From [Leptolyngbya] sp. JSC-1 (lineage in GTDB: Bacteria > Cyanobacteriota > Cyanobacteriia > Elainellales > Elainellaceae), in contig KL662191.1 in the NCBI GenBank assembly GCA_000733415.1, forward strand, positions 1,371,932-1,435,931: a DNA stretch of 64,000 nucleotides, in the 5' to 3' direction. Below are positions 44,996-52,996 of this stretch, piece by piece. The notes under the pieces are model-generated. The model searched no databases, was not told the origin of the DNA, and saw nothing but the letters and a program-made list of their open reading frames with translations. The stretch's first letter is position 1, and the number at the start of each line of letters is the position of its first letter. Position numbers and translations under genes: made by a program.

Positions 44996-45444
44996 GTCGG
45001 GTCATTGCGTTAGATACAGGACCACTTGGTTTAGTCACCAATCCAAAACTCTCCGCTGAGAGTATTGCTTGTGCTCAATGGCTACAAGCTCACATTACAT
45101 CAGGGAGCCGCATTATTATTCCAGAGAGTGCAGATTACGAGGTTCGGCGAGAGTTATTACGAGCAAACAAAACAAAAGGTGTTACTCGTCTAGATGATCT
45201 AGCCAAATTTCTTGAGTATTTGCCAATTACAACAACTGCAATGCGCCAAGCAGCAAAGTTTTGGGCACAAGCTCGGCAGCCAGGACAGCCGACAGCAGGT
45301 GACAAAACAATTGATGGTGACATGATTTTGGTAGCTCAAGCAACGACTCTGGCGCTCCCAAATCTTATCATTGCAACAACGAATGTAGGACACTTGTCGA
45401 GGTTTATAGCAGCCGAGTTGTGGCAGAACATCACTCCAAGTTGA
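44989..45444 (+). CDS. PIN-domain toxin (VapC-like)
   Basis: This 151-residue protein has the PIN acidic residues: Asp in VIALDTGPLGLVTNP, Glu in IIIPESADYEVRREL, and Asp residues in GDKTIDGDMILVAQATTL, with the end NLIIATTNVGHLSRF. Expected activity is Mg2+-dependent RNA cleavage. It overlaps its antitoxin gene by 7 bases. It appears intact, unlike the toxin-antitoxin debris just upstream. Confidence 0.82.
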   Translation: MVSRVIALDTGPLGLVTNPKLSAESIACAQWLQAHITSGSRIIIPESADYEVRRELLRANKTKGVTRLDDLAKFLEYLPITTTAMRQAAKFWAQARQPGQPTAGDKTIDGDMILVAQATTLALPNLIIATTNVGHLSRFIAAELWQNITPS

Positions 45445-45462
45445 TCGCCATCTAACACTGCA

Positions 45463-45945
45463 ATGTCAATCATTGATAATAGCCAAAACCGCATGAACAT
45501 TCGCGTTGCTGAATTAGACGATACCGAAACTTTGTTTGAAATTAGAACCAGCGTGATCGAAAATTACCAATCTCGTGAAGAGATTGCTGCGCTGGGCATT
45601 ACTCCAGAGTCCGTCGCCCAAATGCTGGAAACTGATTGTCGCGCCTGGATTGCTGAAATTGATGAGCAACCAATTGGCTTCTCGATTGCCAATGCCACGG
45701 AAAAAACGATATTCGGACTCTTTGTGTTGCCTGCGTTTGAAGGCCGGGGAGCAGGACGCGCCTTAATGCAAGCGGCTGAAACCTGGTTGTGGTCTAGGGA
45801 AATTGCAGAGATTTGGTTAGTCACCGGCAACGACCCTAGTTTGAGGGCCTATGGGTTCTATCTGCATCTCGGTTGGGTTCCAGTCGGGGTTGAAGCAGAT
45901 GGCGATTTCAAAGGAGAAATGAAATTTGTCAAAAGGTGCTTATAG
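45463..45945 (+). CDS. GNAT family N-acetyltransferase
   Basis: This 160-residue acetyltransferase has the acetyl-CoA pyrophosphate loop in LPAFEGRGAGRALMQAAETW, preceded by the strand IFGLFVLPAF and followed by IWLVTGNDPSLRAYGFYLHL. The substrate is unknown. The ATG at 45493 (NIRVAELDD) is an equally good start, since the first ten residues precede the fold. Confidence 0.85.
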   Translation: MSIIDNSQNRMNIRVAELDDTETLFEIRTSVIENYQSREEIAALGITPESVAQMLETDCRAWIAEIDEQPIGFSIANATEKTIFGLFVLPAFEGRGAGRALMQAAETWLWSREIAEIWLVTGNDPSLRAYGFYLHLGWVPVGVEADGDFKGEMKFVKRCL

Positions 45946-46142
45946 CGACTATTAACCCAGGTTCCTGGCTTTTGGAAGAATCAAGGTGATTGTCAAATAT
46001 ACTGAAATCATAAAGTAATTAGGCTGGATGCTCGATCCAGATGATTATTCTGTTTTATTTTTCACCTCCCAACAGGCACCGAAAGTTTATAGAGAAGAGC
46101 ATTCGCTGCAAAGTAATAGAAGACATTCAGTTGACCCTAATT

Positions 46143-47402
46143 TCACGGCGCAAACACCGTCAATCCTCCCGGAACACATTCAATTTCTACTGGTGTAGTG
46201 CCAATGACTTCACCATCGACCACAACTTTTTGCGGCGGATTGGTAGTGACCTTGAGGCGACGCGCTCCCATATGCACAACGTTGGGGCTATTCACTGGTT
46301 TCATCAAGGCGGCTCCAAGCAGTTGGGTCATTAACCGAATGGCCTCCAGCTTGCTGCTGGCGCTGGCAATGGTCACATCCAGCAGGCCATCGTCAAATAC
46401 GACTTGGCCAATCCCTTGAGCCAAAACCGAGGTGATCGGAGCCGCATTGGCAATCGTAATCGCTCCAGCTTGGAAGCGTTCGATCTTGCCGTCCATTTCA
46501 ATTTCAGTGTCAAATAGCTGCTGTTCATCGAGTTGCTGCCAGCCCGCCATCAGGTAGGCCAATGCGCCCCAACGATCTTTGGTTTCCCGGTCGGCTCGTT
46601 CTACTACTTCGGCTTCGAGGCCAATTCCCGCTAGTAATACCATCGGCAGGCCGTTACAGTAAGCCGCATCCACATTACGGGTTTTTCCAGCCAAAATCAC
46701 CTGACAGGCATTGCGAATCGGCGTCAGGGTGGCAGAAATTCCCAGCGCTGCCGCAAAGGCATTGGCCGTACCGCGAGGAATGATGCCTAACGGCGTTTCT
46801 GTACCAATCAGAGCACCCGCCACTGCAGAAACCGTGCCATCGCCACCGGAAGCAATCACCAAATCGGCATGCGCCGCCACCGCCTTTTCCGCCAAATGCT
46901 CAGCGCATACTTCCACGCTGGTTTGGTGCACCTCCAGGTGAAAATGGGGTTCCAGCATCCGCTGAATCAGCTCCAGCTCCTGTTCCGAATTGCCCTGTCC
47001 CGCAACTGGATTAAAGATCAAATGGGCTACCCGCGTGCGAGCCAAGCTGCCAACAATCGCCATAGCGGTTGCCAAATTGGTGGCTAGCGGCACGTTATGC
47101 AAATCGCACATCTGGCGCAGTGTCTGAACTGCCGGATCGACAGATGATGTTGCAGCGTCTACCAAAAAAATTGCCGCCGCTATATTTCCCGCCGCCACCT
47201 CTGCCGCAATCTGGACTTCGCCACCCGACGCCTCAGCCAGCAACAGTTCTACTGTTAAATTCGGCACTGTTTGCAAGCGTTCACCTGTAACCTGGGGAGC
47301 CAACAGCCGATAGCGCGCAAACACAGGCTGATACTCGCGCACAAGAGCGACAAGGGCATCACGATGGCGATCATGGGCCAGCAGGGCAAGGGTGGCAGTC
47401 AT
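46143..47402 (-). CDS. Methylglyoxal synthase-like domain fused to YegS/DagK-type lipid kinase
   Basis: This is a 419-residue fusion. Residues 1-125 follow E. coli MgsA (LALLAHDRHRDALVALVREY, then VPLATNLATAMAIVGSL), but the catalytic-Asp region GGDQQ of MgsA reads GGEVQ, and the ATGTTG phosphate loop is replaced. Residues 130-419 are a diacylglycerol/sphingosine kinase-like fold with IFNPVAGQGNSEQELELIQR, the nucleotide motif ASGGDGTVSAVAGAL and GIIPRGTANAFA. It probably phosphorylates a lipid; the first domain may be a sensor rather than an enzyme. Such fusions occur in other cyanobacteria. Confidence 0.85.
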   Translation of the reverse strand: MTATLALLAHDRHRDALVALVREYQPVFARYRLLAPQVTGERLQTVPNLTVELLLAEASGGEVQIAAEVAAGNIAAAIFLVDAATSSVDPAVQTLRQMCDLHNVPLATNLATAMAIVGSLARTRVAHLIFNPVAGQGNSEQELELIQRMLEPHFHLEVHQTSVEVCAEHLAEKAVAAHADLVIASGGDGTVSAVAGALIGTETPLGIIPRGTANAFAAALGISATLTPIRNACQVILAGKTRNVDAAYCNGLPMVLLAGIGLEAEVVERADRETKDRWGALAYLMAGWQQLDEQQLFDTEIEMDGKIERFQAGAITIANAAPITSVLAQGIGQVVFDDGLLDVTIASASSKLEAIRLMTQLLGAALMKPVNSPNVVHMGARRLKVTTNPPQKVVVDGEVIGTTPVEIECVPGGLTVFAP

Positions 47403-47670
47403 AAAGGGATCAAGAAGGGCAAAAAATAGAGGGAAGATGTCTAGATATGTCGTCAGACCAACACTAGGCTTCAGTTTCGCACAGTTTCACAAAAGTTGAG
47501 ATTTATCTAGAAATCTGTCAATCGAAGGGTGATAAGGTCATTATGAAGAAGGTAGCCGGTTTTGACCATCTGACTGGAGTTGGATTTTGTAGAATGGTTG
47601 CCGGCAGCCGCTTTGGAACTGGCTGAATTGAAGTTCATTCCAAATCATCAAATCAACCTTCAAACGCGCT

Positions 47671-49011
47671 ATGCAAGAATTGACCCGTCCCGTAACCCAA
47701 CTGACCCGTGCCGATTTGGAAGCCTTCTGGATGCCGTTCACCGCAAACCGGCAATTCAAAGACAACCCGCGGCTGTTCGTGGCGGCCAAAGACATGCACT
47801 ACACCACCATCGACGGGCGGCAAGTCCTAGACGGTACAGCCGGGTTGTGGTGCGTCAATGCGGGCCACTGTCGGCCCCAAATCGTTGAGGCGATCCATCA
47901 ACAGGTGGCTACGATGGACTACGCCCCGGCCTTCCAAATGGGACATCCGGGCGCATTTACGCTGGCTACCCGCTTGGCCGAGCTGCTGCCAGGCGACTTA
48001 AATCATGTCTTTTTTGCCAATTCTGGCTCCGAGGCAGTCGATTCTGCCCTCAAAATTGCTCTGGCCTACCACCGTGCCAAAGGCGAAGGCACGCGGCAAC
48101 GCTTGATTGGACGAGAACGGGGCTATCATGGCGTCGGGTTTGGCGGCATTTCCGTGGGCGGCATTGGCCCCAACCGCAAGTTTTTTGGCAGCCTGCTCAC
48201 CGGTGTGGATCACCTGCCCCACACCCACAATTTGCAGCAAAACGCCTTTAGCCGCAACCAGCCAGAATGGGGCGCACACTTGGCCGACGAACTAGAGCGC
48301 ATTGTGGCGCTGCATGATGCGTCTAACATTGCGGCTGTGATTGTAGAACCCGTAGCTGGCTCAACCGGCGTGCTAATTCCACCCAAGGGCTACCTAGAGC
48401 GACTGCGGGCGATTTGCGACAAGTATGGCATTCTGCTGATTTTTGACGAGGTGATCACCGGCTTTGGGCGGCTGGGCGCGGGTTTTGCGGCAGACTATTT
48501 CGGCGTCATTCCCGATATGATTACCGTCGCCAAGGGCATCACTAATGGCACCGTACCGATGGGAGCCGTATTCGTGCGCCAAGACATCTACGATACGTTC
48601 ATGCATGGTCCAGATAACGCGATTGAATTGTTTCACGGCTACACCTACTCTGGCCATCCAGTCGCCTGTGCTGCCGCCTTAGCCACTTTAGATATTTACC
48701 AACAAGAAGGCTTGTTTGACCGCGCTCGCAGCCTAGCCTCCTACTGGGAAGAGGCCGTGCATTCCCTCAAGGGGCTGCCCCATGTAATTGACACCCGCAA
48801 CTTAGGGTTAATTGCCGGCATCGAGCTAGAATCGATTCCTGGCAAACCAACCGCACGCGCCTTTGAGTGCTTTTTGCGCTGCTACGAGCGGGGTCTGCTA
48901 ATCCGCACCACTGGCGACATTATTGCCCTTTCACCCCCGCTAATTATCGAGAAGCAGCACATTGACCAGCTCTTTGGCATGTTAGCTGAGGTTTTGAAAG
49001 AGCTACCCTAG
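47671..49011 (+). CDS. Class III (omega) aminotransferase
   Basis: This 446-residue PLP enzyme is similar to beta-alanine/omega-amino acid-pyruvate aminotransferases. Motifs are VFFANSGSEAVDSALKIALA (PLP phosphate), RGYHGVGFGG, AVIVEPVAGSTGVLIPPKGY, LIFDEVITGFGR (PLP Asp) and TVAKGITNGTVPMG (Schiff-base Lys). The ending DIIALSPPLIIEKQHIDQLF is also typical. The amino donor is unknown. It appears monocistronic. Confidence 0.88.
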   Translation: MQELTRPVTQLTRADLEAFWMPFTANRQFKDNPRLFVAAKDMHYTTIDGRQVLDGTAGLWCVNAGHCRPQIVEAIHQQVATMDYAPAFQMGHPGAFTLATRLAELLPGDLNHVFFANSGSEAVDSALKIALAYHRAKGEGTRQRLIGRERGYHGVGFGGISVGGIGPNRKFFGSLLTGVDHLPHTHNLQQNAFSRNQPEWGAHLADELERIVALHDASNIAAVIVEPVAGSTGVLIPPKGYLERLRAICDKYGILLIFDEVITGFGRLGAGFAADYFGVIPDMITVAKGITNGTVPMGAVFVRQDIYDTFMHGPDNAIELFHGYTYSGHPVACAAALATLDIYQQEGLFDRARSLASYWEEAVHSLKGLPHVIDTRNLGLIAGIELESIPGKPTARAFECFLRCYERGLLIRTTGDIIALSPPLIIEKQHIDQLFGMLAEVLKELP

Positions 49012-49194
49012 ACCACAACGATAGATCATACGATTCTACGTACAAATAGCAGCCGGAATTGCTCCTGCTCCTGACTCTTGGCCCCCCTGCAGCAAGCTTC
49101 CCCAGTTGCCTCCAAATCAAACGATACAATGAAACCATTGCCCCGCCTAAGCCAATCGGACTGGAGCGGGGCGGTTGATTTAGTTGGAGTGCTC

Positions 49195-49974
49195 ATGCTG
49201 CCGCGAGAAGAACTACTGAAATCGGTCGAAAATCGTGAAACGGTGGCCCGCATCATTGATCAGGCTGAACAAGCGATCAAAACCTGGGAAGTGGTTTGCA
49301 CCGATTTCCTGGCTCCGCCTGAGTTAGCCGAAGTGCAGCAAATGTTTGGCCGCCTCACCGAGGTGCAGTTTTTGGCGTGGGGCGGCTATCCGCAGGCTGA
49401 ACGACAGCGCCTTGCCATTAGCCGTGCCGAACTGCCGCTGGATCAGACTCAGGTTGAGGTGGCCGCCATCGAGATCGCGGGCAATTTCTTGTTTGACCCA
49501 GCCAGCCATCGCGATTTTTTGGGCGCAATTTTGGGCACTGGCATCGTGCGGGAAAAAGTCGGCGATATTATCGTGCTGGGAGAGCGCGGCGCACAGGCGA
49601 TTGTGGTTCCCGATATGGTGGAGTTTTTGACGCTGAACTTGAAGCAAGTCCGTTCGGTGTCGGTCAAAACTCAGGCCATCGACTGGAGCGAATTAAAGGT
49701 GCGAGAACCAAAGAAAAAAGAGCTGACCACGGTAGAAGCCTCGATGCGGCTCGATGCCGTTGCCTCGGCTGGGTTTGGCATGTCTCGCAGCAAAATGGCC
49801 GATTTGATTAACGCCGGGGATGTGCGCGTTAACTGGAAGGAAATTACCCAAGCCAGCTATGTCCTCAAACCAGGAGATCTGGTCGCCATTCGCGGCAAAG
49901 GTCGCCTAGAAATCGGCGAGGTGGCCGTTACCAAAAAAGACCGCTACCGGGTGCAGTTAACGCGATTAGTCTAG
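49195..49974 (+). CDS. Photosystem II S4 domain protein
   Basis: This 259-residue protein is of the cyanobacterial/plastid family named PSII S4 domain protein. It begins MLPREELLKSVENRETVARI, has a central domain with FLAWGGYPQAERQRLAISRA and GDIIVLGERGAQAIVVPD, and ends in an S4 RNA-binding domain (RLDAVASAGFGMSRSKMADL, then GDVRVNWKEI). A TTGGAG ribosome-binding site lies 7 bases before the ATG at 49195, which gives the usual length; an upstream frame to 49078 is possible but unconserved. The role in photosystem II or RNA binding is poorly defined. Confidence 0.85.
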   Translation: MLPREELLKSVENRETVARIIDQAEQAIKTWEVVCTDFLAPPELAEVQQMFGRLTEVQFLAWGGYPQAERQRLAISRAELPLDQTQVEVAAIEIAGNFLFDPASHRDFLGAILGTGIVREKVGDIIVLGERGAQAIVVPDMVEFLTLNLKQVRSVSVKTQAIDWSELKVREPKKKELTTVEASMRLDAVASAGFGMSRSKMADLINAGDVRVNWKEITQASYVLKPGDLVAIRGKGRLEIGEVAVTKKDRYRVQLTRLV

Positions 49975-49988
49975 TGATTTGAGCGGTC

Positions 49989-50468
49989 ATGAAAACGAAC
50001 GCAGTTCGCATTCTCGATAATTTGGGAATTGCTTATCAGCTTTTAGCTTATGAAGTTGATCCCAATGATTTGGCAGCAGAAAGCATTGCTGAGAAAGTGG
50101 GGCTGCCACCAGAGCAGGTATTTAAAACCTTGGTGACAAGAGGAGACCGCACCGGAGTTTGTCTAGCTGTGATCCCTGGCAATCTGCATCTGAACCTAAA
50201 AGCGTTAGCTAAATTAACTGGAAATCGTAAAATCGAACCCGTTGCCCTGAAGGATGTGCAGCCCTTGACTGGCTACATTCGTGGTGGTGTTACAGCTCTA
50301 GCCTGTAAACGCAACTATCCAGTTTATGTAGACGAGACCATTGAACTGTTTGAGCAGATTGCCGTTTCAGCCGGAATGCGCGGGTTGATGATTCAACTGA
50401 CGCCTCAGGACTATTTGCAAGCCGTTAATGGCACGGTAGGAGACATCGCTCAGGACAAAGCTGATTGA
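49989..50468 (+). CDS. ybaK: Cys-tRNA(Pro)/aminoacyl-tRNA deacylase YbaK
   Basis: This 159-residue protein has the YbaK/EbsC fold. It begins MKTNAVRILDNLGIAYQLLA and contains the catalytic-lysine region PEQVFKTLVTRG and GNLHLNLKALAKLTGNRKIE, then GYIRGGVTALACKRNYPVYV. It hydrolyses mischarged Cys-tRNA(Pro). It starts 14 bases after the PSII S4 gene and is likely co-transcribed. Confidence 0.92.
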   Translation: MKTNAVRILDNLGIAYQLLAYEVDPNDLAAESIAEKVGLPPEQVFKTLVTRGDRTGVCLAVIPGNLHLNLKALAKLTGNRKIEPVALKDVQPLTGYIRGGVTALACKRNYPVYVDETIELFEQIAVSAGMRGLMIQLTPQDYLQAVNGTVGDIAQDKAD

Positions 50469-50576
50469 GGAGATTGCCGTAGTTGGCTAACTCTAATCTT
50501 TACCATCAGATGGATGCTATCTACCCAATCTGTAATTCAGAATAGGACCACAGGACTAGGCAGATTAAGCAGTGCT

Positions 50577-51506
50577 ATGCGGTTGAAAACGCGGTTGAAA
50601 ACTATTATCGATTTATTGAAAGAGACATTGCAAGAATGGCAGACCGATAAAGTGTCATTGTGGGCAGCGGCCTTGGCCTATTACACGATGTTCTCATTGG
50701 CTCCTCTGCTGTTGATTGCAATTGCAGTGGCCGGCAGTATTTTTGGGGAAGAGGCCGCTCAGGGTGAACTCGTGACCCAGATCCAAGGGCTAATTGGCCG
50801 GGATGGAGCCGAGGCGATTCAGGCCATGATCCAGAATACACAGCGAACCGAATCGGGTGGTGTAATTGCTACGCTAGTCGGCGTTGGTACCCTGCTGTTT
50901 GGTGCATCCGGCGTATTTGGTCAACTGCAAGATGCTCTCAACACCATTTGGAATGTCAAACCAAAGCCAGGATTAGGCTGGAAAAGCTTTGTTAGATCCA
51001 GGTTCTTATCTTTCGCGATGGTGTTGGTAATTGGATTTCTACTGCTAGTTTCCTTAATTCTCTCAGCCGTTCTAGCTGGCATTAGCACCTTTTTTACTAC
51101 TTACCTACAGGATTTCGCAGCACTAGCTCGTTTAATTAACTTTGCAATTTCATTTGGAATTATCACACTCCTATTTGCCTCAATCTACAAATTTCTACCG
51201 GACGTGCGTTTGCCCTGGAAAGATCTGTGGGTTGGTGCTGCTGTGACCGCACTGCTGTTCAATATTGGCAAGTACCTGATTGGCCTCTATCTGGGCAGTA
51301 GCGGTGTTACTTCTACCTACGGAGCTGCGGGTTCCATTGTGATCATCCTGCTGTGGGTCTTCTATTCTGCTCAAATCCTGTTGATTGGAGCAGAGTTTAC
51401 CCAGGTCTATGCTAGGCGGCGCGGCAGCGGCCTCCGACCCAGTAAACACGCGGTGCGGGTAAAAACTGTAGAAGAAGAGGTGCCGCCTAGGGAGGAAGAG
51501 TATTGA
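50577..51506 (+). CDS. YihY/BrkB family membrane protein
   Basis: This 309-residue polytopic protein has the family motif LWAAALAYYTMFSLAPLLL in the first helix, the amphipathic GVGTLLFGASGVFGQLQDAL segment with NTIWNVKPKPG, and later helices ending GAAGSIVIILLWVFYSAQIL. Six helices are expected. The C-terminal tail is charged and Glu-rich. The function is unresolved (the older RNase BN assignment is no longer accepted). The ATG at 50577 matches the usual start; 50514 would add 21 residues. Confidence 0.85.
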   Translation: MRLKTRLKTIIDLLKETLQEWQTDKVSLWAAALAYYTMFSLAPLLLIAIAVAGSIFGEEAAQGELVTQIQGLIGRDGAEAIQAMIQNTQRTESGGVIATLVGVGTLLFGASGVFGQLQDALNTIWNVKPKPGLGWKSFVRSRFLSFAMVLVIGFLLLVSLILSAVLAGISTFFTTYLQDFAALARLINFAISFGIITLLFASIYKFLPDVRLPWKDLWVGAAVTALLFNIGKYLIGLYLGSSGVTSTYGAAGSIVIILLWVFYSAQILLIGAEFTQVYARRRGSGLRPSKHAVRVKTVEEEVPPREEEY

Positions 51507-51513
51507 GCGGTTC

Positions 51514-51948
51514 TCAACTAAAATCCCGCAGCATTTTCTTGATTTCTAGGTTATGCATTTCCTCCTGCCCAATCATGGAACGAGCGAACTCCTCTAGATA
51601 AATGCTGGCGTCCGTTACCACATCTAGCAGCTTCTTGTACAAGTCTAGGGCGCGCTTCTCGTGGTTAAGGCTTTCCTGCAAAATGTCCTGCACCGAGTGG
51701 CGATGAGATTCTTCGATTGGGGCAATCCGCAGTGAAGGATGGCCCTCCAACCCGGTGAGGATTTCGCCGACCTGCTGAGCGTGCAGCAACGACTCGGTCG
51801 CTTGGGTTTTAAAGAAATCGACGATTGGAATCCGATTGGGTCCTGTGACCATCAGCGAATAGTGGGTATAGCGCACCACTCCCGCCAGTTCAAACTCCAT
51901 AATCGTATTCAGCAGTTCGGTTGTTTTCTTGATATCTAAATCTTTCAT
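51514..51948 (-). CDS. Ferritin-like (bacterioferritin-type) protein
   Basis: This 144-residue four-helix protein has candidate metal ligands in EFELAGVVRYTHYSLM (Glu), ATESLLHAQQVGEILTGLEG (Glu, His), SLNHEKRALDLYKKLLDV (Glu) and GQEEMHNLEIKKML (Glu, His). The pattern fits a diiron ferritin-like fold that oxidises or stores iron, or acts as a Dps-like protector. It converges with the BrkB gene, with 7 bases between stops. Confidence 0.8.
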   Translation of the reverse strand: MKDLDIKKTTELLNTIMEFELAGVVRYTHYSLMVTGPNRIPIVDFFKTQATESLLHAQQVGEILTGLEGHPSLRIAPIEESHRHSVQDILQESLNHEKRALDLYKKLLDVVTDASIYLEEFARSMIGQEEMHNLEIKKMLRDFS

Positions 51949-52165
51949 CGCTGGGTGGGTGATCAGGCTCTAAACTACTAACTAACCAGACAGCTCTTCA
52001 GCTTATCACCTGATGCTAGCAAACCGTTGTAAGAATGCAATTTCTTTGGATTTCGCATCCACAAAAATCCGCTGTCAACCCTATTCTTTAACCACACTGA
52101 GATCGCAGCTGAGGGATAGTTTGAACTAGTGGAGGAGCGAGACCCTCAAATCGCTCCCGCGTGTC

Positions 52166-52900
52166 CTACTGCTTCACAAACGTCCATTCCAAAACCTTGA
52201 TCGGCGCTTTCTGCAGCGCTTCCACCAAGGCATCATTGCTGTCATACTTCAGTTCCGGGAGCTGACAGGCTTCTACATTGACGGTAAATTCCTTCTCCTC
52301 AAACGGCCAAGGCTCAACTGTGAGTTTTCCATCTGCCAGTTGCCGGACATCATACCGCTGCCCATCGATGCCGCTGGTGATTTCCAAGGCTCGCCCCCCT
52401 TCCGGCACCATCCGCTTTGCCAGAATCAACGATAGCTGATCGCACCACAGCATAAATTGATAGGCTCGTTCGGCGCTTTCCGCATCAATGTCTAACTCGC
52501 GGCAATACTTCTGCTGAAGTTTGAGTTGCTGCTCCAGAAATTCATCCCATTCTTTAGAAGTACCCCGCTGGCTCTGGTTCAAAAAGTAGAGATGTTTGGA
52601 GGTGAGAAACGTGACCCAGCGACCTCGATAGCGAGCACTTTCAATTTGTTTTCTTAACTTATCGAGGGAACCATCTTCTACATTTTCCAGCGTGAAATCT
52701 AGCGGTGCACCTGCTTCAGTTAGATGGTTGCCCTGCCACTCTCGCTCTAAGTCATCATGGTGCGAAATCGCCGCAATGGTTTCATACAGCCGCTCTGGAG
52801 CATCAGATCGACGCCAGTGACCAGCAATCTGTGCAGCTAGCAAGGCATGGGCACGATGATAAATCACTTCCCAGCCGTTCTCGACTAAATTCACGATCAT
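52166..52900 (-). CDS. DUF3891 family protein
   Basis: This 244-residue protein begins IVNLVENGWEVIYHRAHALL with AAQIAGHW and IAAISHHDDLEREW, the His/Asp-rich N-terminal signature of DUF3891; YQFMLWCDQLSLILAKRMVP is also conserved. The His-Asp arrangement (HRAH, HHDD) resembles HD-type metal hydrolases, but activity is unknown. Confidence 0.8.
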   Translation of the reverse strand: MIVNLVENGWEVIYHRAHALLAAQIAGHWRRSDAPERLYETIAAISHHDDLEREWQGNHLTEAGAPLDFTLENVEDGSLDKLRKQIESARYRGRWVTFLTSKHLYFLNQSQRGTSKEWDEFLEQQLKLQQKYCRELDIDAESAERAYQFMLWCDQLSLILAKRMVPEGGRALEITSGIDGQRYDVRQLADGKLTVEPWPFEEKEFTVNVEACQLPELKYDSNDALVEALQKAPIKVLEWTFVKQ

Positions 52901-52996
52901 GTAACACTTATTCCTTGAATAATTGAGTCAAATTAATGTTTAATTCCCCCACAGAACAGGCATTAGGGGGGAATTAACCTTACACCGGACAATCGT

